From Colwellia sp. (lineage in GTDB: Bacteria; Pseudomonadota; Gammaproteobacteria; Enterobacterales; Alteromonadaceae), in assembly GCA_013215385.1 (NCBI GenBank), contig JABSOY010000002.1:98981-162980 (forward strand): 64,000 bases of DNA, in the 5' to 3' direction. Positions 26,792 through 36,997 of the stretch are shown piece after piece. The notes below the pieces were generated by a model. It did no database searches and had not been told where the DNA came from. It saw only the letters and a list, made by a program, of their open reading frames with translations. The position numbers were made by a program, and so were the translations under genes. Numbering within the stretch: position 1 is the stretch's first letter; every line of letters starts with the position of its first letter.

Positions 26792-26813
26792 ACCACCGTC
26801 TTTAGACGGTGGT
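26792..26813. terminator. Perfect hairpin downstream of oligopeptidase A gene
   Basis: ACCACCGTCT-TT-AGACGGTGGT, a perfect 10-bp GC-rich stem, 30 bp past the prlC stop. It can act as a terminator, though the T-run is weak (TTTATAAC on the minus strand). Its shape also resembles IS200/IS605-family end hairpins, but no transposase remnant is nearby. Confidence 0.55.
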
Positions 26814-26842
26814 AATAGTAAGGTTAAGGGAAAATAGGCTTA

Positions 26843-28885
26843 TTATTCAATCCCGCAATGACGTAGCAGTGCATCAATTTCAGGTGCACGACCACGAAAA
26901 GCTTTAAACAATTCGCTTGGTTCTTGTGAACCGCCTTTTTCTAAAATATTAGTGAGGAAGTCATTGCCAACTTGTTCATTAAAAACCCCTTCTTCTTCAA
27001 AGCGGCTAAAAGCATCGGCAGACAACACTTCTGCCCATTTGTAGCTGTAATAACCAGCAGAATAACCACCACCAAAAATGTGACCAAAGCTATGTTGAAA
27101 ACGATTAAAATCAGCGGCTTTCACCACTGAATATTCATTACGAACTTGGTTTAATGTTTCTTGAATATAGTTGCTATGCTGATTTTCAGGCTGGTAATCT
27201 CTATGCATTTTAAAGTCAAAAATACTGAATTCTAATTGACGTAACATTTGCATCGCTGATTGATAATTTTTCGCTGCGAGCATTTTATCCAGCATGACTT
27301 GTGGTAAAGGTTCACCTGTTTCGTAGTGACCTGAAATAAATGCTAAAGCTTCAGGTTGCCAGCACCAGTTTTCTAAAAACTGGCTCGGTAACTCAACCGC
27401 ATCCCAAGGAACCCCATCAATACCTGAAACACCGTTAGCATTAATCTGGGTCAGCATATGGTGAATGCCATGACCAAATTCATGAAATAAGGTGACCACT
27501 TCATCGTGCGTAAATAGCGCAGGTTTGTCGCCAATCGGTTTATTGAAGTTACAGGTTAAGTAAGCAACAGGGTATTGAATATCGCCATTGGCGAGTTCGC
27601 GTCGACCTTTACAGTCATCCATCCATGCGCCGCCACGTTTTTTAGCGCGGGCATAGAGATCTAAATAAAAGCTACCCCGTAAGTTGTTGTCACGGTCGAA
27701 CACTTCAAAAAACTTCACATCTTTGTGCCAAGTATCAATGTTCGATTTTTCATTGATGGTTAAGCCAAATAAGCGATGAACCACTTCAAATAAACCAGAG
27801 ACTACTTTACTTTCTGGAAAGTAAGGGCGACATTCTTCGTCGGAAATTGCGTAACGACTTTGTTTTAACTTTTCACTGTAATAAGGTAAATCCCACGCTT
27901 GTAAATCGCTTTGTTTGAACTCTGCTTCAGCAAATTCTTTAACTTCAGTTAAGTCTTGTTGACCCTGTGCTTTTGATTTAACCGCAAGGTTCTCTAAGAA
28001 ATCCAAAACTTCATCGGTAGACGTTGCCATTTTAGTGGCAATAGACTTTTCAGCAAAGTTATTAAAATCTAATAACTGGGCAAGCTCATGGCGCAACGAG
28101 AGTAATTCATTCATTATTTTACTGTTGTCGAATTTACCGGCATTTGGCCCTTGATCAGACGCACGAGTGACGAAACCACGGTAAAGTTGTTCGCGTAATT
28201 TTGCATTGTCGCAATACATCATCACAGGTAGGTAACTTGGAATGTCTAAAGTAAAGATCCAACCTTCTTTCTCTTGCTCTTTTGCTAATATTGCGGCTGC
28301 TTCAATAGCGCTGTCAGGTAAACCGCCAAGCTCATCTTTATGGGTAATATTTACCTGATAAGCATGAGTCGCGTCGAGGACGTTATTACCAAACGTTGAG
28401 CTGAGTTCAGATAAACGAGTAACCACTTCACCGTAACGTTTTTTGTCTTCATCGCTTAAGGCAATACCTGATAATTTAAAATCACGTAAGGCGTTATTAA
28501 TTACTTTCTTTTGAGCGATATTTAATTGGTTATATTCATCACTATCAGCCAGTTGTAGATAAGCGCTGTATAAACCTTGATGTTGACCAACAAAAGTACC
28601 GTATTCAGATAGCAGTGGTAAACACGATTCGTAAGCTTCACGTAGTTCATCGCTGTTAACGACTGAATTCATATGAGAAACCGGAGACCAGAGTTTGCCT
28701 AATACATCATCACTTTCGTCAGTGGGGGTAACTAAGTTAGCCCAAGTAAATGTTTTTTCTTCAAGCACCTTAGCAATCACTTTTTTACATGCTGCTATGG
28801 CGTGTTCTACTGCAGGTTTTATGTGTTCAGGCTTTATTTGGGAAAAATTCGGTAACGCTGAACCAATTAATAATGGATTGCTCAT
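26843..28885 (-). CDS. prlC: Oligopeptidase A (M3 family)
   Basis: A 680-residue M3 metallopeptidase, equal in length to E. coli PrlC/OpdA. The zinc site is LFHEFGHGIHH (HExxH with the downstream Glu in the VELPSQFLENW stretch). The start MSNPLLIGSALPNF at 28885 is chosen because it gives the family length; an upstream in-frame ATG would add 20 unrelated residues. It degrades signal peptides and oligopeptides in the cytosol. In E. coli it neighbours rsmJ; here the sodN operon lies between them. Confidence 0.96.
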   Translation of the reverse strand: MSNPLLIGSALPNFSQIKPEHIKPAVEHAIAACKKVIAKVLEEKTFTWANLVTPTDESDDVLGKLWSPVSHMNSVVNSDELREAYESCLPLLSEYGTFVGQHQGLYSAYLQLADSDEYNQLNIAQKKVINNALRDFKLSGIALSDEDKKRYGEVVTRLSELSSTFGNNVLDATHAYQVNITHKDELGGLPDSAIEAAAILAKEQEKEGWIFTLDIPSYLPVMMYCDNAKLREQLYRGFVTRASDQGPNAGKFDNSKIMNELLSLRHELAQLLDFNNFAEKSIATKMATSTDEVLDFLENLAVKSKAQGQQDLTEVKEFAEAEFKQSDLQAWDLPYYSEKLKQSRYAISDEECRPYFPESKVVSGLFEVVHRLFGLTINEKSNIDTWHKDVKFFEVFDRDNNLRGSFYLDLYARAKKRGGAWMDDCKGRRELANGDIQYPVAYLTCNFNKPIGDKPALFTHDEVVTLFHEFGHGIHHMLTQINANGVSGIDGVPWDAVELPSQFLENWCWQPEALAFISGHYETGEPLPQVMLDKMLAAKNYQSAMQMLRQLEFSIFDFKMHRDYQPENQHSNYIQETLNQVRNEYSVVKAADFNRFQHSFGHIFGGGYSAGYYSYKWAEVLSADAFSRFEEEGVFNEQVGNDFLTNILEKGGSQEPSELFKAFRGRAPEIDALLRHCGIE

Positions 28886-29155
28886 AATGGTGTATTCTTT
28901 AATAAAGGATGATGTAGATGTAAGACCTTTATTGAGCATATTCAAGGCTTGTCATCTTTTTGTTTTCGATCTATTTATTTTCGTTAAAAAATGTATAGGT
29001 AAATAGTTAAAGTTAATCATGTTAATTAATTGTTATTCTTTTATTAAACATATTGTTATGTGGGAAAATCAAAATGATTAACGTTTGTTTTGTGAGCAAA
29101 TAACTTATAATGGAAATTATAGTGTTTTTTCCGTTGATAATTTTATTGGGGTGGT

Positions 29156-32100
29156 ATGTTTCGAACTTTGCATGTCTGGTTATTGGTGCTCTGCTTAGCG
29201 GCAACGATGTTTTTTTCAAACAGTGCTCAGGCTGAAGTAAATAACCTACATTTAGAAAACTTATCTGTTGAGCATGGCTTGTCACAAGGAACGATTACCT
29301 CCATATTCCAAGATAATGAGGGCTTTATTTGGATAGGCACAGAGAATGGCCTAAATATGTACGATGGTTATAGTTTCCGAAATTTACTTAGCCCAGGTAA
29401 TAATTTTGATAATTATGTTGTTTACCAAATAATTCAAACTACCGACAAGTTGTTATGGTTAAATATCGTAGGTAAGGGCATATACACTTACAATAAACGC
29501 ACTGATCAATATCAAAAGATTTTAACAACGGATCCTGAAAATAAAGAATACTACCTTATTGATATGGTGGAAGACGACCGGGATAATGTCTGGATAGCCA
29601 GTAATAAAACCATTATTTTATATGATAAAAATACACAAAAAAGTACCCGTGTTTTAGATCTCAGTACAGAGCTAGCCACTTTTAATCGTATTCATCGCTT
29701 ACTCTATCATCAAGATATATTATACATAGCGACTCGTGTCGGCATATTTTCCTTAAATGTAAAAACCATGTTGTGGAAGAAACTCCCTAGCATTATTGCT
29801 TCACCACTGGCCTCTGTTGAGTTTGACTCTGCTGGTGCAAATAAAATATTCAATCTACATATCAGTAAAAAAAATCGCTTATATATAGGCACAGACTTTG
29901 GTATTTACAGTTTAGCTGTCGATAATATAAGCAGCTATATTGCCGATGATTACCCATTATTACCCTATAACGTCATTAACGAGTCAATATCAAGCTGGCG
30001 CTTTTATCCTGATGGCAATAAATTGTATGTAGGCAGCCATTTAGGTTTGTCAGTGATAAACACCGAAAATGAGGCGACAGAGTTTCTGTTTGGTTTTAAT
30101 GATGCCATTGATAATGTTAGTAGTAATATTATTGCTGCATTGCTTAAAGACCGACAAGGTGTTTTTTGGCTAGGGTCTAATTCCAACGGTATTTATAAAT
30201 GGGATCCTAAGCAGGGAAATATAAATAACTTCTATTATAAAAAAAATCAAAAGAATAGTTTATCAGACAATGTGGTTTGGTCTATTACCGGACGTAAAAA
30301 ACACCCAGAACAATTATGGGTAGGAACATCAAACGGAATAAATTTGCTGAATAGTGAAACTGAAACTATTGATCATTATTTAGTGTTAGATAACCCGAAA
30401 GGAATTTATCATAGTAGTAATGTTTCTGGCATCTTTGAAAATGAACAACAACAGCTTTGGATATCAACCCTGAAAGGGGTGAAGCTTTTTGATATTGAAA
30501 AAAGAAAATTAATGAATATTCCATATGATCAGGACATTAAAGATATCTTATCGTTACAGCAATATTATTTATATTATGACCGTTACAATACCTTGTGGAG
30601 TATCAGTGATAAGGGATTTAACCGAATTCTATTAGATACCGGAGAAATAGACCCCTTAACCGAAGTCTCCCAAACTCTCGGTGAAGATAAGGTGAGTTAT
30701 GTTTTAGGCTTTTTACCCGACAGCGAAAAAATGCTATTTTTTACCCATAATAGCTTATGGTATTTTGACCTAGCGACACGAAAAAGCACGTTACTCTATA
30801 AACACCCTAATATTAAAGAGGATGATTGGGCATTTGTTGACTCTTGGGTTATCGATCAGCAGGGCGTTTTTTGGTTTGGTCTTTCTGGACAAGGTTTAAT
30901 TGGCTTAGACGCCATAACCTTTACGAAAAAATATGTTTATAACAAAAGTAACTCTATTGTTGATCAACATGTTTATGGTTTATTAATTGATAAATCCGGT
31001 GATATTTGGTTTTCTAGTCACAATGGTATTTACACCCTAGATCATCAAACTCATGAGATTCGTAATTTTGGTATTCAAGACGGCTTATCGGCAAAAGAGT
31101 TTAATAGTGATGCTTATCATTCACTTGACAACAAACTGTTTGTTTATGGTTCCATTAATGGCTTGAGTATTTTTGACCCACTTACCCTCAAGAATTCTTA
31201 TAACGACATTACTTTAACCGTACATGCGACTAATGTTCACATCTTATCTCGAGATTTATCTTTACCCTCTATGTTAAATAGCGGCAAAACCATTCACTTA
31301 CATCACGATGATGTCGGGGTTAGAGTTGATTTTTCACCGTTAACCTATTCAAAAAGAAATATACTTTTTGAATACAAGTTAAGTGGTGTTGATAATGTTA
31401 CTTACCCAATAACGACTGAAAATTATATTACCTTCCCAAGCTTGCCTTCAGGTGAGCACCGTTTAGAAGTTAGGGTAAAATTTGCCGGAACTAAACAGTA
31501 TTCTGAACGTTTTATCATCAACTTTAACGTTGATTATGCGTTATGGTCATCGCCACTGGCTTATTTAATTTATAGCGTGCTCTTTTTTACTCTATTAATA
31601 TTTTGGTTTGCAAAACGTCGACAACATACCCGTTTATTACTCGCGGCACATGAAGAAGTTAAATATCGTGAGAACCGTTTGCAATTGGCATTAACGGGAA
31701 GTAACAGCGAGGTCTGGGATTGGCAAAGTAGCAATAATTTAATGTTTGCCAAAAGAGCCTGTGACGAATTAGGTTATAGCGATTATAAATACTCATACAG
31801 TTTTGAAAAACATTTGGCATTGATTCATCAAGATGAACGAGAAATGTTTCATTTACGCTGGTTGCAATTTTTAGAGTTTGCGGATTTAAACGAAAGTTTT
31901 TCATGCAGCTACAGAATGAAAAAAGCAAATGGTCAATGGTTGTGGTTTAAAGATTTAGGTAAAATTGTCGCTACGGATATAAAAGGCAAGGCTACCAGAA
32001 TAACTGGGGCATATACCAATATTACTCAGTCAATCGTTGATGCTGAACGGGCCAGGTTTTATGGTGAAGCCTTTAAGAAAACTAAAGATTGGGTGCTGAT

Positions 32101-33730
32101 TATTAGCGACAATTTTAGTCGGGTTATTGCCAATGAATCAGTAAGAGAAGTTTTTGACTGGCAAGAAGAAGAATTTGCTTTTGACGCCGAGTTATTTGGT
32201 TTAAGTAAACAGCGCTTTAATTTTTATCTTAAATTATTTACCCATTTAAAAGCCGGTGATGATTGGCGTGGCGAAGAGTTGATACAAAATAAAGAGGGTC
32301 AAGAGTTCCATGTAATTTTAACTGTGAATGCTAACATTAACGAAGCGACCGGTAGTATATATTTTGTTTGTATCTTTACCGATATAACCGCACAAAAGCA
32401 TGCGGAAAAAGAGCTGAGATACTTAGCGAACTACGATCACTTAACCGGGTTACCTAATCGTTCCTTATTATTAGATCGCATTCAACATGCTATGGATTAC
32501 TCGGCAAGAATGTCGAAACCAATAGCCTTGTTTTTTATCGATTTAGACCGTTTTAAACAAGTGAATGACTCATTAGGACATGATTGCGGAGATCAACTCT
32601 TACAGGAAGTTTCGCGGCGTCTTACTAACATATTACGCGTGGATGATACTATTGCACGTATAGGTGGGGACGAATTCGTTGTGCTACTTGAATCTTTTCG
32701 TGGCAATAGCCAGTTAGGAAATATTGCCCAGAAAATAATATCCTCTATTAGTGAACCAGTAGAGTTAAACGATAATATCGTTAGCATTGGTGCCAGTATT
32801 GGCATTGCTCTTTACCCCGACGATGCAAAAGATAGCGACGAATTATTACGAAATGCGGATGTCGCTATGTACCATTCAAAACAGCTAGGTCGTAATGTTT
32901 TCCAGTTTTTTACGCCGCGGATGAATACAGAGGCCAGTCAACGATTAGCCGCAGAATCTGCGCTTAAGCTCGCTCATGAGAATGATGAGTTTTTTAATCA
33001 TTATCAACCGATTATTGATTCTTACCAAGGAAAAGCAATAGGTGCCGAATTACTTTTACGTTGGCAAAGTAAAGATGGCTTAATATCGCCGAATAACTTC
33101 ATTCCACTTTCTGAAGATTTAGGGCTAATAATATCAATGACCGAAGCTGCAATTTTACGCGGTGTGGTAGCGTTGAAAGAATGGCGAGAAATTCGCCCGA
33201 CTATGTATTTATCGATTAACCTGTCAGCGCAACATTTTTTAAAAGACGACTTGATTACGTATTTGAAAAACATACTCCATATTCATAAATTACCCGCTGA
33301 AGCCTTAAAATTCGAAGTGACAGAAAGTATGCTTATTTCCGACCCTGATAAAGCGATAGCAACTATGCAAGCGCTAGATAAATTAGGTGTGGTCTTGGCA
33401 TTAGACGATTTTGGTACCGGCTATTCGTCACTTTCTTATTTAAAAAAACTCCCTTTGAAAATATTGAAAATTGACCGCAGTTTTATCTCTGGTATTGGCA
33501 TCAATACGGCGGATGAAGCCATTGTTGAAGCCATCTTGGCGTTAGCAAAAAGTTTAAAAATGATTTGTATTGCTGAAGGGGTGGAAAATCAAAAACAATT
33601 GAAATTTTTAGGCCGTAAACACTGTCATCTTATTCAAGGTTTTTTATACAGTAAACCCGTTGACAGCAATAAAATTATAGAATATTTACAAGCTGATACT
33701 ATTGAGGTACAAACAAATAAGCCAGAATAA
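29156..33730 (+). CDS. Propeller-Y_Y_Y-PAS-GGDEF-EAL sensory protein
   Basis: A 1,524-residue membrane protein that links a periplasmic sensor to cyclic-di-GMP. After a signal peptide (ending FSNSAQAE) come two-component-regulator propeller repeats (about 35-670; GLSQGTITSIFQDNEGFIWIGTENG is typical), a Y_Y_Y domain (about 690-790) and a membrane helix (about 797-817). The cytoplasmic part has PAS/PAC regions (about 845-1080), a GGDEF domain with intact RIGGDEF (about 1170) and an EAL domain (about 1260-1510) in which the EAL triplet reads ELL (GAELLLRW), with the metal-binding residues FEVTES and DDFGTGYSS kept. Both synthesis and breakdown are thus possible. The propeller is of the type found in polysaccharide-sensing hybrid systems. 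It stands alone, with the prlC gene divergent. Confidence 0.95.
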   Translation: MFRTLHVWLLVLCLAATMFFSNSAQAEVNNLHLENLSVEHGLSQGTITSIFQDNEGFIWIGTENGLNMYDGYSFRNLLSPGNNFDNYVVYQIIQTTDKLLWLNIVGKGIYTYNKRTDQYQKILTTDPENKEYYLIDMVEDDRDNVWIASNKTIILYDKNTQKSTRVLDLSTELATFNRIHRLLYHQDILYIATRVGIFSLNVKTMLWKKLPSIIASPLASVEFDSAGANKIFNLHISKKNRLYIGTDFGIYSLAVDNISSYIADDYPLLPYNVINESISSWRFYPDGNKLYVGSHLGLSVINTENEATEFLFGFNDAIDNVSSNIIAALLKDRQGVFWLGSNSNGIYKWDPKQGNINNFYYKKNQKNSLSDNVVWSITGRKKHPEQLWVGTSNGINLLNSETETIDHYLVLDNPKGIYHSSNVSGIFENEQQQLWISTLKGVKLFDIEKRKLMNIPYDQDIKDILSLQQYYLYYDRYNTLWSISDKGFNRILLDTGEIDPLTEVSQTLGEDKVSYVLGFLPDSEKMLFFTHNSLWYFDLATRKSTLLYKHPNIKEDDWAFVDSWVIDQQGVFWFGLSGQGLIGLDAITFTKKYVYNKSNSIVDQHVYGLLIDKSGDIWFSSHNGIYTLDHQTHEIRNFGIQDGLSAKEFNSDAYHSLDNKLFVYGSINGLSIFDPLTLKNSYNDITLTVHATNVHILSRDLSLPSMLNSGKTIHLHHDDVGVRVDFSPLTYSKRNILFEYKLSGVDNVTYPITTENYITFPSLPSGEHRLEVRVKFAGTKQYSERFIINFNVDYALWSSPLAYLIYSVLFFTLLIFWFAKRRQHTRLLLAAHEEVKYRENRLQLALTGSNSEVWDWQSSNNLMFAKRACDELGYSDYKYSYSFEKHLALIHQDEREMFHLRWLQFLEFADLNESFSCSYRMKKANGQWLWFKDLGKIVATDIKGKATRITGAYTNITQSIVDAERARFYGEAFKKTKDWVLIISDNFSRVIANESVREVFDWQEEEFAFDAELFGLSKQRFNFYLKLFTHLKAGDDWRGEELIQNKEGQEFHVILTVNANINEATGSIYFVCIFTDITAQKHAEKELRYLANYDHLTGLPNRSLLLDRIQHAMDYSARMSKPIALFFIDLDRFKQVNDSLGHDCGDQLLQEVSRRLTNILRVDDTIARIGGDEFVVLLESFRGNSQLGNIAQKIISSISEPVELNDNIVSIGASIGIALYPDDAKDSDELLRNADVAMYHSKQLGRNVFQFFTPRMNTEASQRLAAESALKLAHENDEFFNHYQPIIDSYQGKAIGAELLLRWQSKDGLISPNNFIPLSEDLGLIISMTEAAILRGVVALKEWREIRPTMYLSINLSAQHFLKDDLITYLKNILHIHKLPAEALKFEVTESMLISDPDKAIATMQALDKLGVVLALDDFGTGYSSLSYLKKLPLKILKIDRSFISGIGINTADEAIVEAILALAKSLKMICIAEGVENQKQLKFLGRKHCHLIQGFLYSKPVDSNKIIEYLQADTIEVQTNKPE

Positions 33731-33799
33731 AGTGTTACCTTGAATAATAGCTATTTTAACCTTATATCTAACCTAACTCCCATATTCTAGGAATAACCT

Positions 33800-35155
33800 A
33801 TGACTCAACATTTTGACTTTCTTGCCATTGGCGCAGGAAGTGGCGGCATCGCATCAGCAAATCGCGCCGCAAAACACGGTAAAAGAGCGGTAGTAATCGA
33901 AGCAAAACATATTGGCGGAACCTGTGTAAACGTAGGTTGTGTTCCTAAAAAAGCTATGTGGTATGCCGGACAAATAGCTGACGCTTTACATTACGCGGCA
34001 GATTATGGTTTTAAAGCACCGTTACAGGATTTTGATTGGGCAACACTCGTTAAAAACCGTGAGGCTTATATTGAGCGTATTCATGCGGCTTATGCACGAG
34101 GGTTTGCCAGTAACGATGTTACTGTGATCAAGGGGTTTGCTAAATTTATCAATAAAAATACCGTTGAAGTCAACGGCGAACTGATTACCGCCGACCATAT
34201 TGTGATTGCAACGGGCGGACGTCCAAGTATTCCAAATATTGAAGGTGCAGAATACGGTATTGATTCTGATGGTTTTTTTGCCTTAACAGAACAACCTAAA
34301 AGTGTTGCGGTTATTGGTGCGGGTTATATTGCAGTAGAACTAGCAGGTGTATTTAATGCGTTAGGGACAAAGTCGCATTTATTAGTGCGTAAAGAAAAGC
34401 CATTACGTGCGTTTGATGACATGCTTAGTGATACCTTAGTTGAACAAATGGCAAAGCATGGTCCGACACTACATACCCAAAGTACTCCGAAGCGTATCGA
34501 AAAGCATGAAAACGGTCAATTAACCGTTCATTTAGAAAGTGGAAAATCTGTTGGCCCGGTTGACGCTTTAATTTGGGCGATTGGCCGTAATCCTGCAACA
34601 GATAACATTAACCTTGCAGCGGCTGGCGTAGAAATTAATGAACGTGGTTTTATTCCAACCGACAAATATCAAAATACCAATGTCGAAGGTATTTATGCGG
34701 TGGGCGACAATACTGGCCGTGCACAATTAACGCCAGTGGCTGTTGCTGCAGGTCGGCGTTTGTGTGAGCGTTTATTCAACAATAAACCTTATGAACATTT
34801 AGATTACTCAAATATAGCTACGGTAGTTTTTAGCCACCCAGTTATTGGTACGGTCGGTTTGTCAGAAAAAGAAGCCATTGCTGAATACGGTGAAGCACAG
34901 GTGAAAGTCTATAATTCACAATTTACCGCTTTGTATCAAGCGATTACTGAAGACTATCGCGACCCAACGCGTATGAAACTAATTTGTGTGGGTAAAGAAG
35001 AAAAAATAGTGGGTATTCATAGCATTGGTTTTGGTAGTGATGAGTTACTACAAGGCTTTTCGGTAGCGATGAAAATGGGCGCGACTAAAGCTGATTTCGA
35101 TAATACGGTCGCTATTCACCCGACGAGTGCTGAAGAGTTTGTTACCCTAGGTTAA
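33800..35155 (+). CDS. gorA: Glutathione-disulfide reductase
   Basis: A 451-residue flavin disulfide reductase at the typical length. FAD motif [14 protein letters not shown] (12-25), redox disulfide [13 protein letters not shown] (42-54), NADPH-binding [14 protein letters not shown] (about 170), the [13 protein letters not shown] stretch and the C-terminal HPTSAEEFV with the catalytic His. It keeps glutathione reduced with NADPH. The gene is followed by a strong hairpin terminator. Confidence 0.96.
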   Translation: MTQHFDFLAIGAGSGGIASANRAAKHGKRAVVIEAKHIGGTCVNVGCVPKKAMWYAGQIADALHYAADYGFKAPLQDFDWATLVKNREAYIERIHAAYARGFASNDVTVIKGFAKFINKNTVEVNGELITADHIVIATGGRPSIPNIEGAEYGIDSDGFFALTEQPKSVAVIGAGYIAVELAGVFNALGTKSHLLVRKEKPLRAFDDMLSDTLVEQMAKHGPTLHTQSTPKRIEKHENGQLTVHLESGKSVGPVDALIWAIGRNPATDNINLAAAGVEINERGFIPTDKYQNTNVEGIYAVGDNTGRAQLTPVAVAAGRRLCERLFNNKPYEHLDYSNIATVVFSHPVIGTVGLSEKEAIAEYGEAQVKVYNSQFTALYQAITEDYRDPTRMKLICVGKEEKIVGIHSIGFGSDELLQGFSVAMKMGATKADFDNTVAIHPTSAEEFVTLG

Positions 35156-35201
35156 TAACTCTGCTTAGGAAACGCTAAAGGGTAACATTGATTATTTTAA
35201 C

Positions 35202-35250
35202 AACGGGATAAATCTTAATTTTTTAAATAAATTAAGGTTTATCCCGTTTT
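35202..35250. terminator. Terminator hairpin, repeat copy 1 (after gorA)
   Basis: AACGGGATAAA ... TTTATCCCGTT with an A/T-rich inner stem (TCTTAATTT / AAATTAAG) and TTTT after it. The same hairpin design with near-identical sequence recurs at 36111-36153 and 38300-38348, and a half copy at 37236-37269. The bases after it (TTTGAGCGATCAATACTG) also resemble those after the copy next to ilvE (CTTGAACAATTAGTACTG). Confidence 0.8.
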
Positions 35251-35493
35251 GTTTGAGCGATCAATACTGAATAATGGAATATACAAAACGGCATATTGGC
35301 CAAAAAATAAAATGACACGATAGATAATGGATATCGTTCACCACTGTTAACCTAAATCAATATAATAATTATCACACGAAGATTTTTCTATTTCAAATCG
35401 ATGTATTTGACCCTCCATTATATGCCTGTTAGGATGCCAATCTTACAATTGATTAACATATAAATAACAATATACAAACAAGGATGAGATAAA
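35251..35493. other. Intergenic region before the lectin gene
   Basis: AT-rich, 243 bases; no gene seen. The left part resembles the flank of the ilvE terminator; the right part should hold the lectin promoter. Confidence 0.4.
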
Positions 35494-36102
35494 ATGAAAA
35501 AAATATTACCATTACTTCCATTACTTCCATTACTACTATTATCAGTCGTAGCTGAAGGTGCTGAAGGTGCTGGGGGTCATATTGTTGAATTTCAAAATAA
35601 AATGTTGGCACCACAAAAGTTAATATGTATAGATGGGAAGGGTTCTACGTCAAAAGCTTGGAAGAATCAAAATGTTCAGTCTTATTACTGTGATAAAGGC
35701 CCTGATCAAAGATTTGAACTATGGCGTGACGGGAAAGCTTTAAGTGCTTTTGAGTTAGGTTTGAGTAGTGGTCCTTTCGGGACAAAGAATATTCAGGAAT
35801 ATGATCATTACGGTAAAGAGTTATGGTTTGAAATACGACCAACTTATCAGTCTACTGGCTCAGCTCCACTGTGTTTAGATGTCAAAGGCTATTCTGGTGG
35901 TAAAGGAAAAAATGTGCAGTTCTGGACATGTCAAAATTTACCTGATCAAAAATGGAAAATGATGCCAGATGGTCGATTGATTAATAAGCAACAAGGTATG
36001 TGTTTAGATATTAAAGGCTACAATGGAGCTTCTAAACGAAATATGAAGCTTTGGACTTGTGATTTTTATCTTGATCAGCATTGGTTTGCCGTTAATACTT
36101 AA
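35494..36102 (+). CDS. Secreted ricin-type beta-trefoil lectin domain protein
   Basis: A 202-residue secreted protein. The signal peptide (MKKILPLLPLLPLLLLSVVA) has a repetitive LPL core encoded by 9-bp repeats. The mature part contains beta-trefoil units with the QxW signature and Cys pairs: CIDGKGST...DQRFELW, CLDVKGYSGGKGKNVQFWTC...DQKW and CLDIKGYNG...LWTC...DQHW. Ricin-type domains bind sugars. There is no catalytic domain, so it is a stand-alone lectin. It is inserted in the scrambled stretch between gorA and ilvE, with a copy of the ilvE terminator directly after its stop. Confidence 0.88.
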   Translation: MKKILPLLPLLPLLLLSVVAEGAEGAGGHIVEFQNKMLAPQKLICIDGKGSTSKAWKNQNVQSYYCDKGPDQRFELWRDGKALSAFELGLSSGPFGTKNIQEYDHYGKELWFEIRPTYQSTGSAPLCLDVKGYSGGKGKNVQFWTCQNLPDQKWKMMPDGRLINKQQGMCLDIKGYNGASKRNMKLWTCDFYLDQHWFAVNT

Positions 36103-36110
36103 TTTTTAAC

Positions 36111-36153
36111 AACGAGATAAACCTCTATTTTTATAAATTAAGGTTTATCTCTT
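36111..36153. repeat. Terminator hairpin, repeat copy 2 (after lectin gene)
   Basis: AACGAGATAAACC ... GGTTTATCTCTT with a TTTTT-rich loop. It is 9 bases after the lectin stop and directly upstream (in + coordinates) of a decayed copy of the ilvE 3' end, matching the layout at 38300-38520. Confidence 0.8.
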
Positions 36154-36210
36154 AGCGCTTTAATAATCTGCCATGAAGGATTATTTAAATAAATTGCCGA
36201 GTGAGGCTTT

Positions 36211-36320
36211 TCATTCAACAGACTCAATCCAACCAAATTTATCTTCACGGTTACCATGTTGAATGCCGGTTAATTTATCATATAAATGCTTGGCAACCGC
36301 TCCCGTTTGATTGTTGATGA
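36211..36320 (-). pseudogene. Remnant of ilvE 3' end
   Basis: The minus strand encodes NNQTGAVAKHLYDKLTGIQ followed by REDKFGWIES and a stop: almost the same as the last 34 residues of the intact ilvE at 38411-39475. The similarity includes the noncoding bases and the hairpin after the stop (36111-36320 against 38300-38517). Upstream, near 36315, it breaks off abruptly and joins an unrelated decayed gene. It is therefore a partial duplication, not a working gene. Confidence 0.88.
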
Positions 36321-36944
36321 AAACGATAATCTCCAGCGACAAATAGTGAAGATAAAAAATCCTCTGCGGAACCATTGAATTCAAAATAATCACCTTTTGC
36401 TGGCAAACTTGATCGTAATGGCTGCTTTTCTGGAAAATATTGTACCGCGTACAACAATGGAGAACTTCTCGTCTTCATCACTCATGCTATTAAATGGCAA
36501 AATTAATGAGGTTATGCCTGGCCAATGTATAAATTTACTATCAAAAATAGGCAACATAGTGCCAACAACTAACGGACTGAGTGAGCTATTTTTTAATTTA
36601 GTCAATTGATAGCGCAAATAGATATCTTGCTCTGGGGCGTGATTTAATGCGTATATTAATTCATTATCTGTTGTTTCAATTGTAGTGTTAGCACTTAATG
36701 ATGTTAATTGCTTAACGCCCAAATGTGCAGTTGTTGCGCCCCCCAGCTTCTTGGTAGTAATAAAAATGTCTTACCGGTAATATCTGCCTTTAAAATGGAT
36801 ATTAATAAAATAGTGCTTCTTCTGCGCTTCATATTCTATCTCATAGTTGAGTTTAAAATGATATGCAGTTTCTAAAGGACCATCCTTTGCTGAAACATTG
36901 AAAATGAGAGATATTAATATGAAATATAGGATGATTTTAATCAT
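36314..36944 (-). pseudogene. Frameshifted 5' fragment of an exported protein (M61 peptidase-like N-terminal region)
   Basis: Reading from an ATG at 36944, a signal peptide (MIKIILYFILISLIFNVSA) leads into a beta-rich region that must change frame at least twice to stay coherent: IHFKGRYYR stops in frame, the next frame continues as ADITGKTFLLLPRSWG, then the first frame resumes with GVKQLTSLSANTT and LRYQLTKLKNSSLSPLVVG. A further shift gives KGDYFEFNGSAEDFLSSLF before fusion to the ilvE remnant. The order 'LP..WGG ... I..L ... LRY.L ... P ... FH..G' recalls the N-terminal domain of M61 aminopeptidases; this is tentative. The catalytic part is absent. Confidence 0.6.
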
Positions 36945-36997
36945 CTCAGTTTGGACATTCCTGGTTCAGTCGCTAGATTCACAACTTGGTTATTGTA

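Noticed and set aside
29022-29285. An 87-codon minus-strand frame at the start of the GGDEF-EAL gene
   Set aside because: It overlaps the signal peptide and propeller start of the strong + strand gene, and shows no domain.
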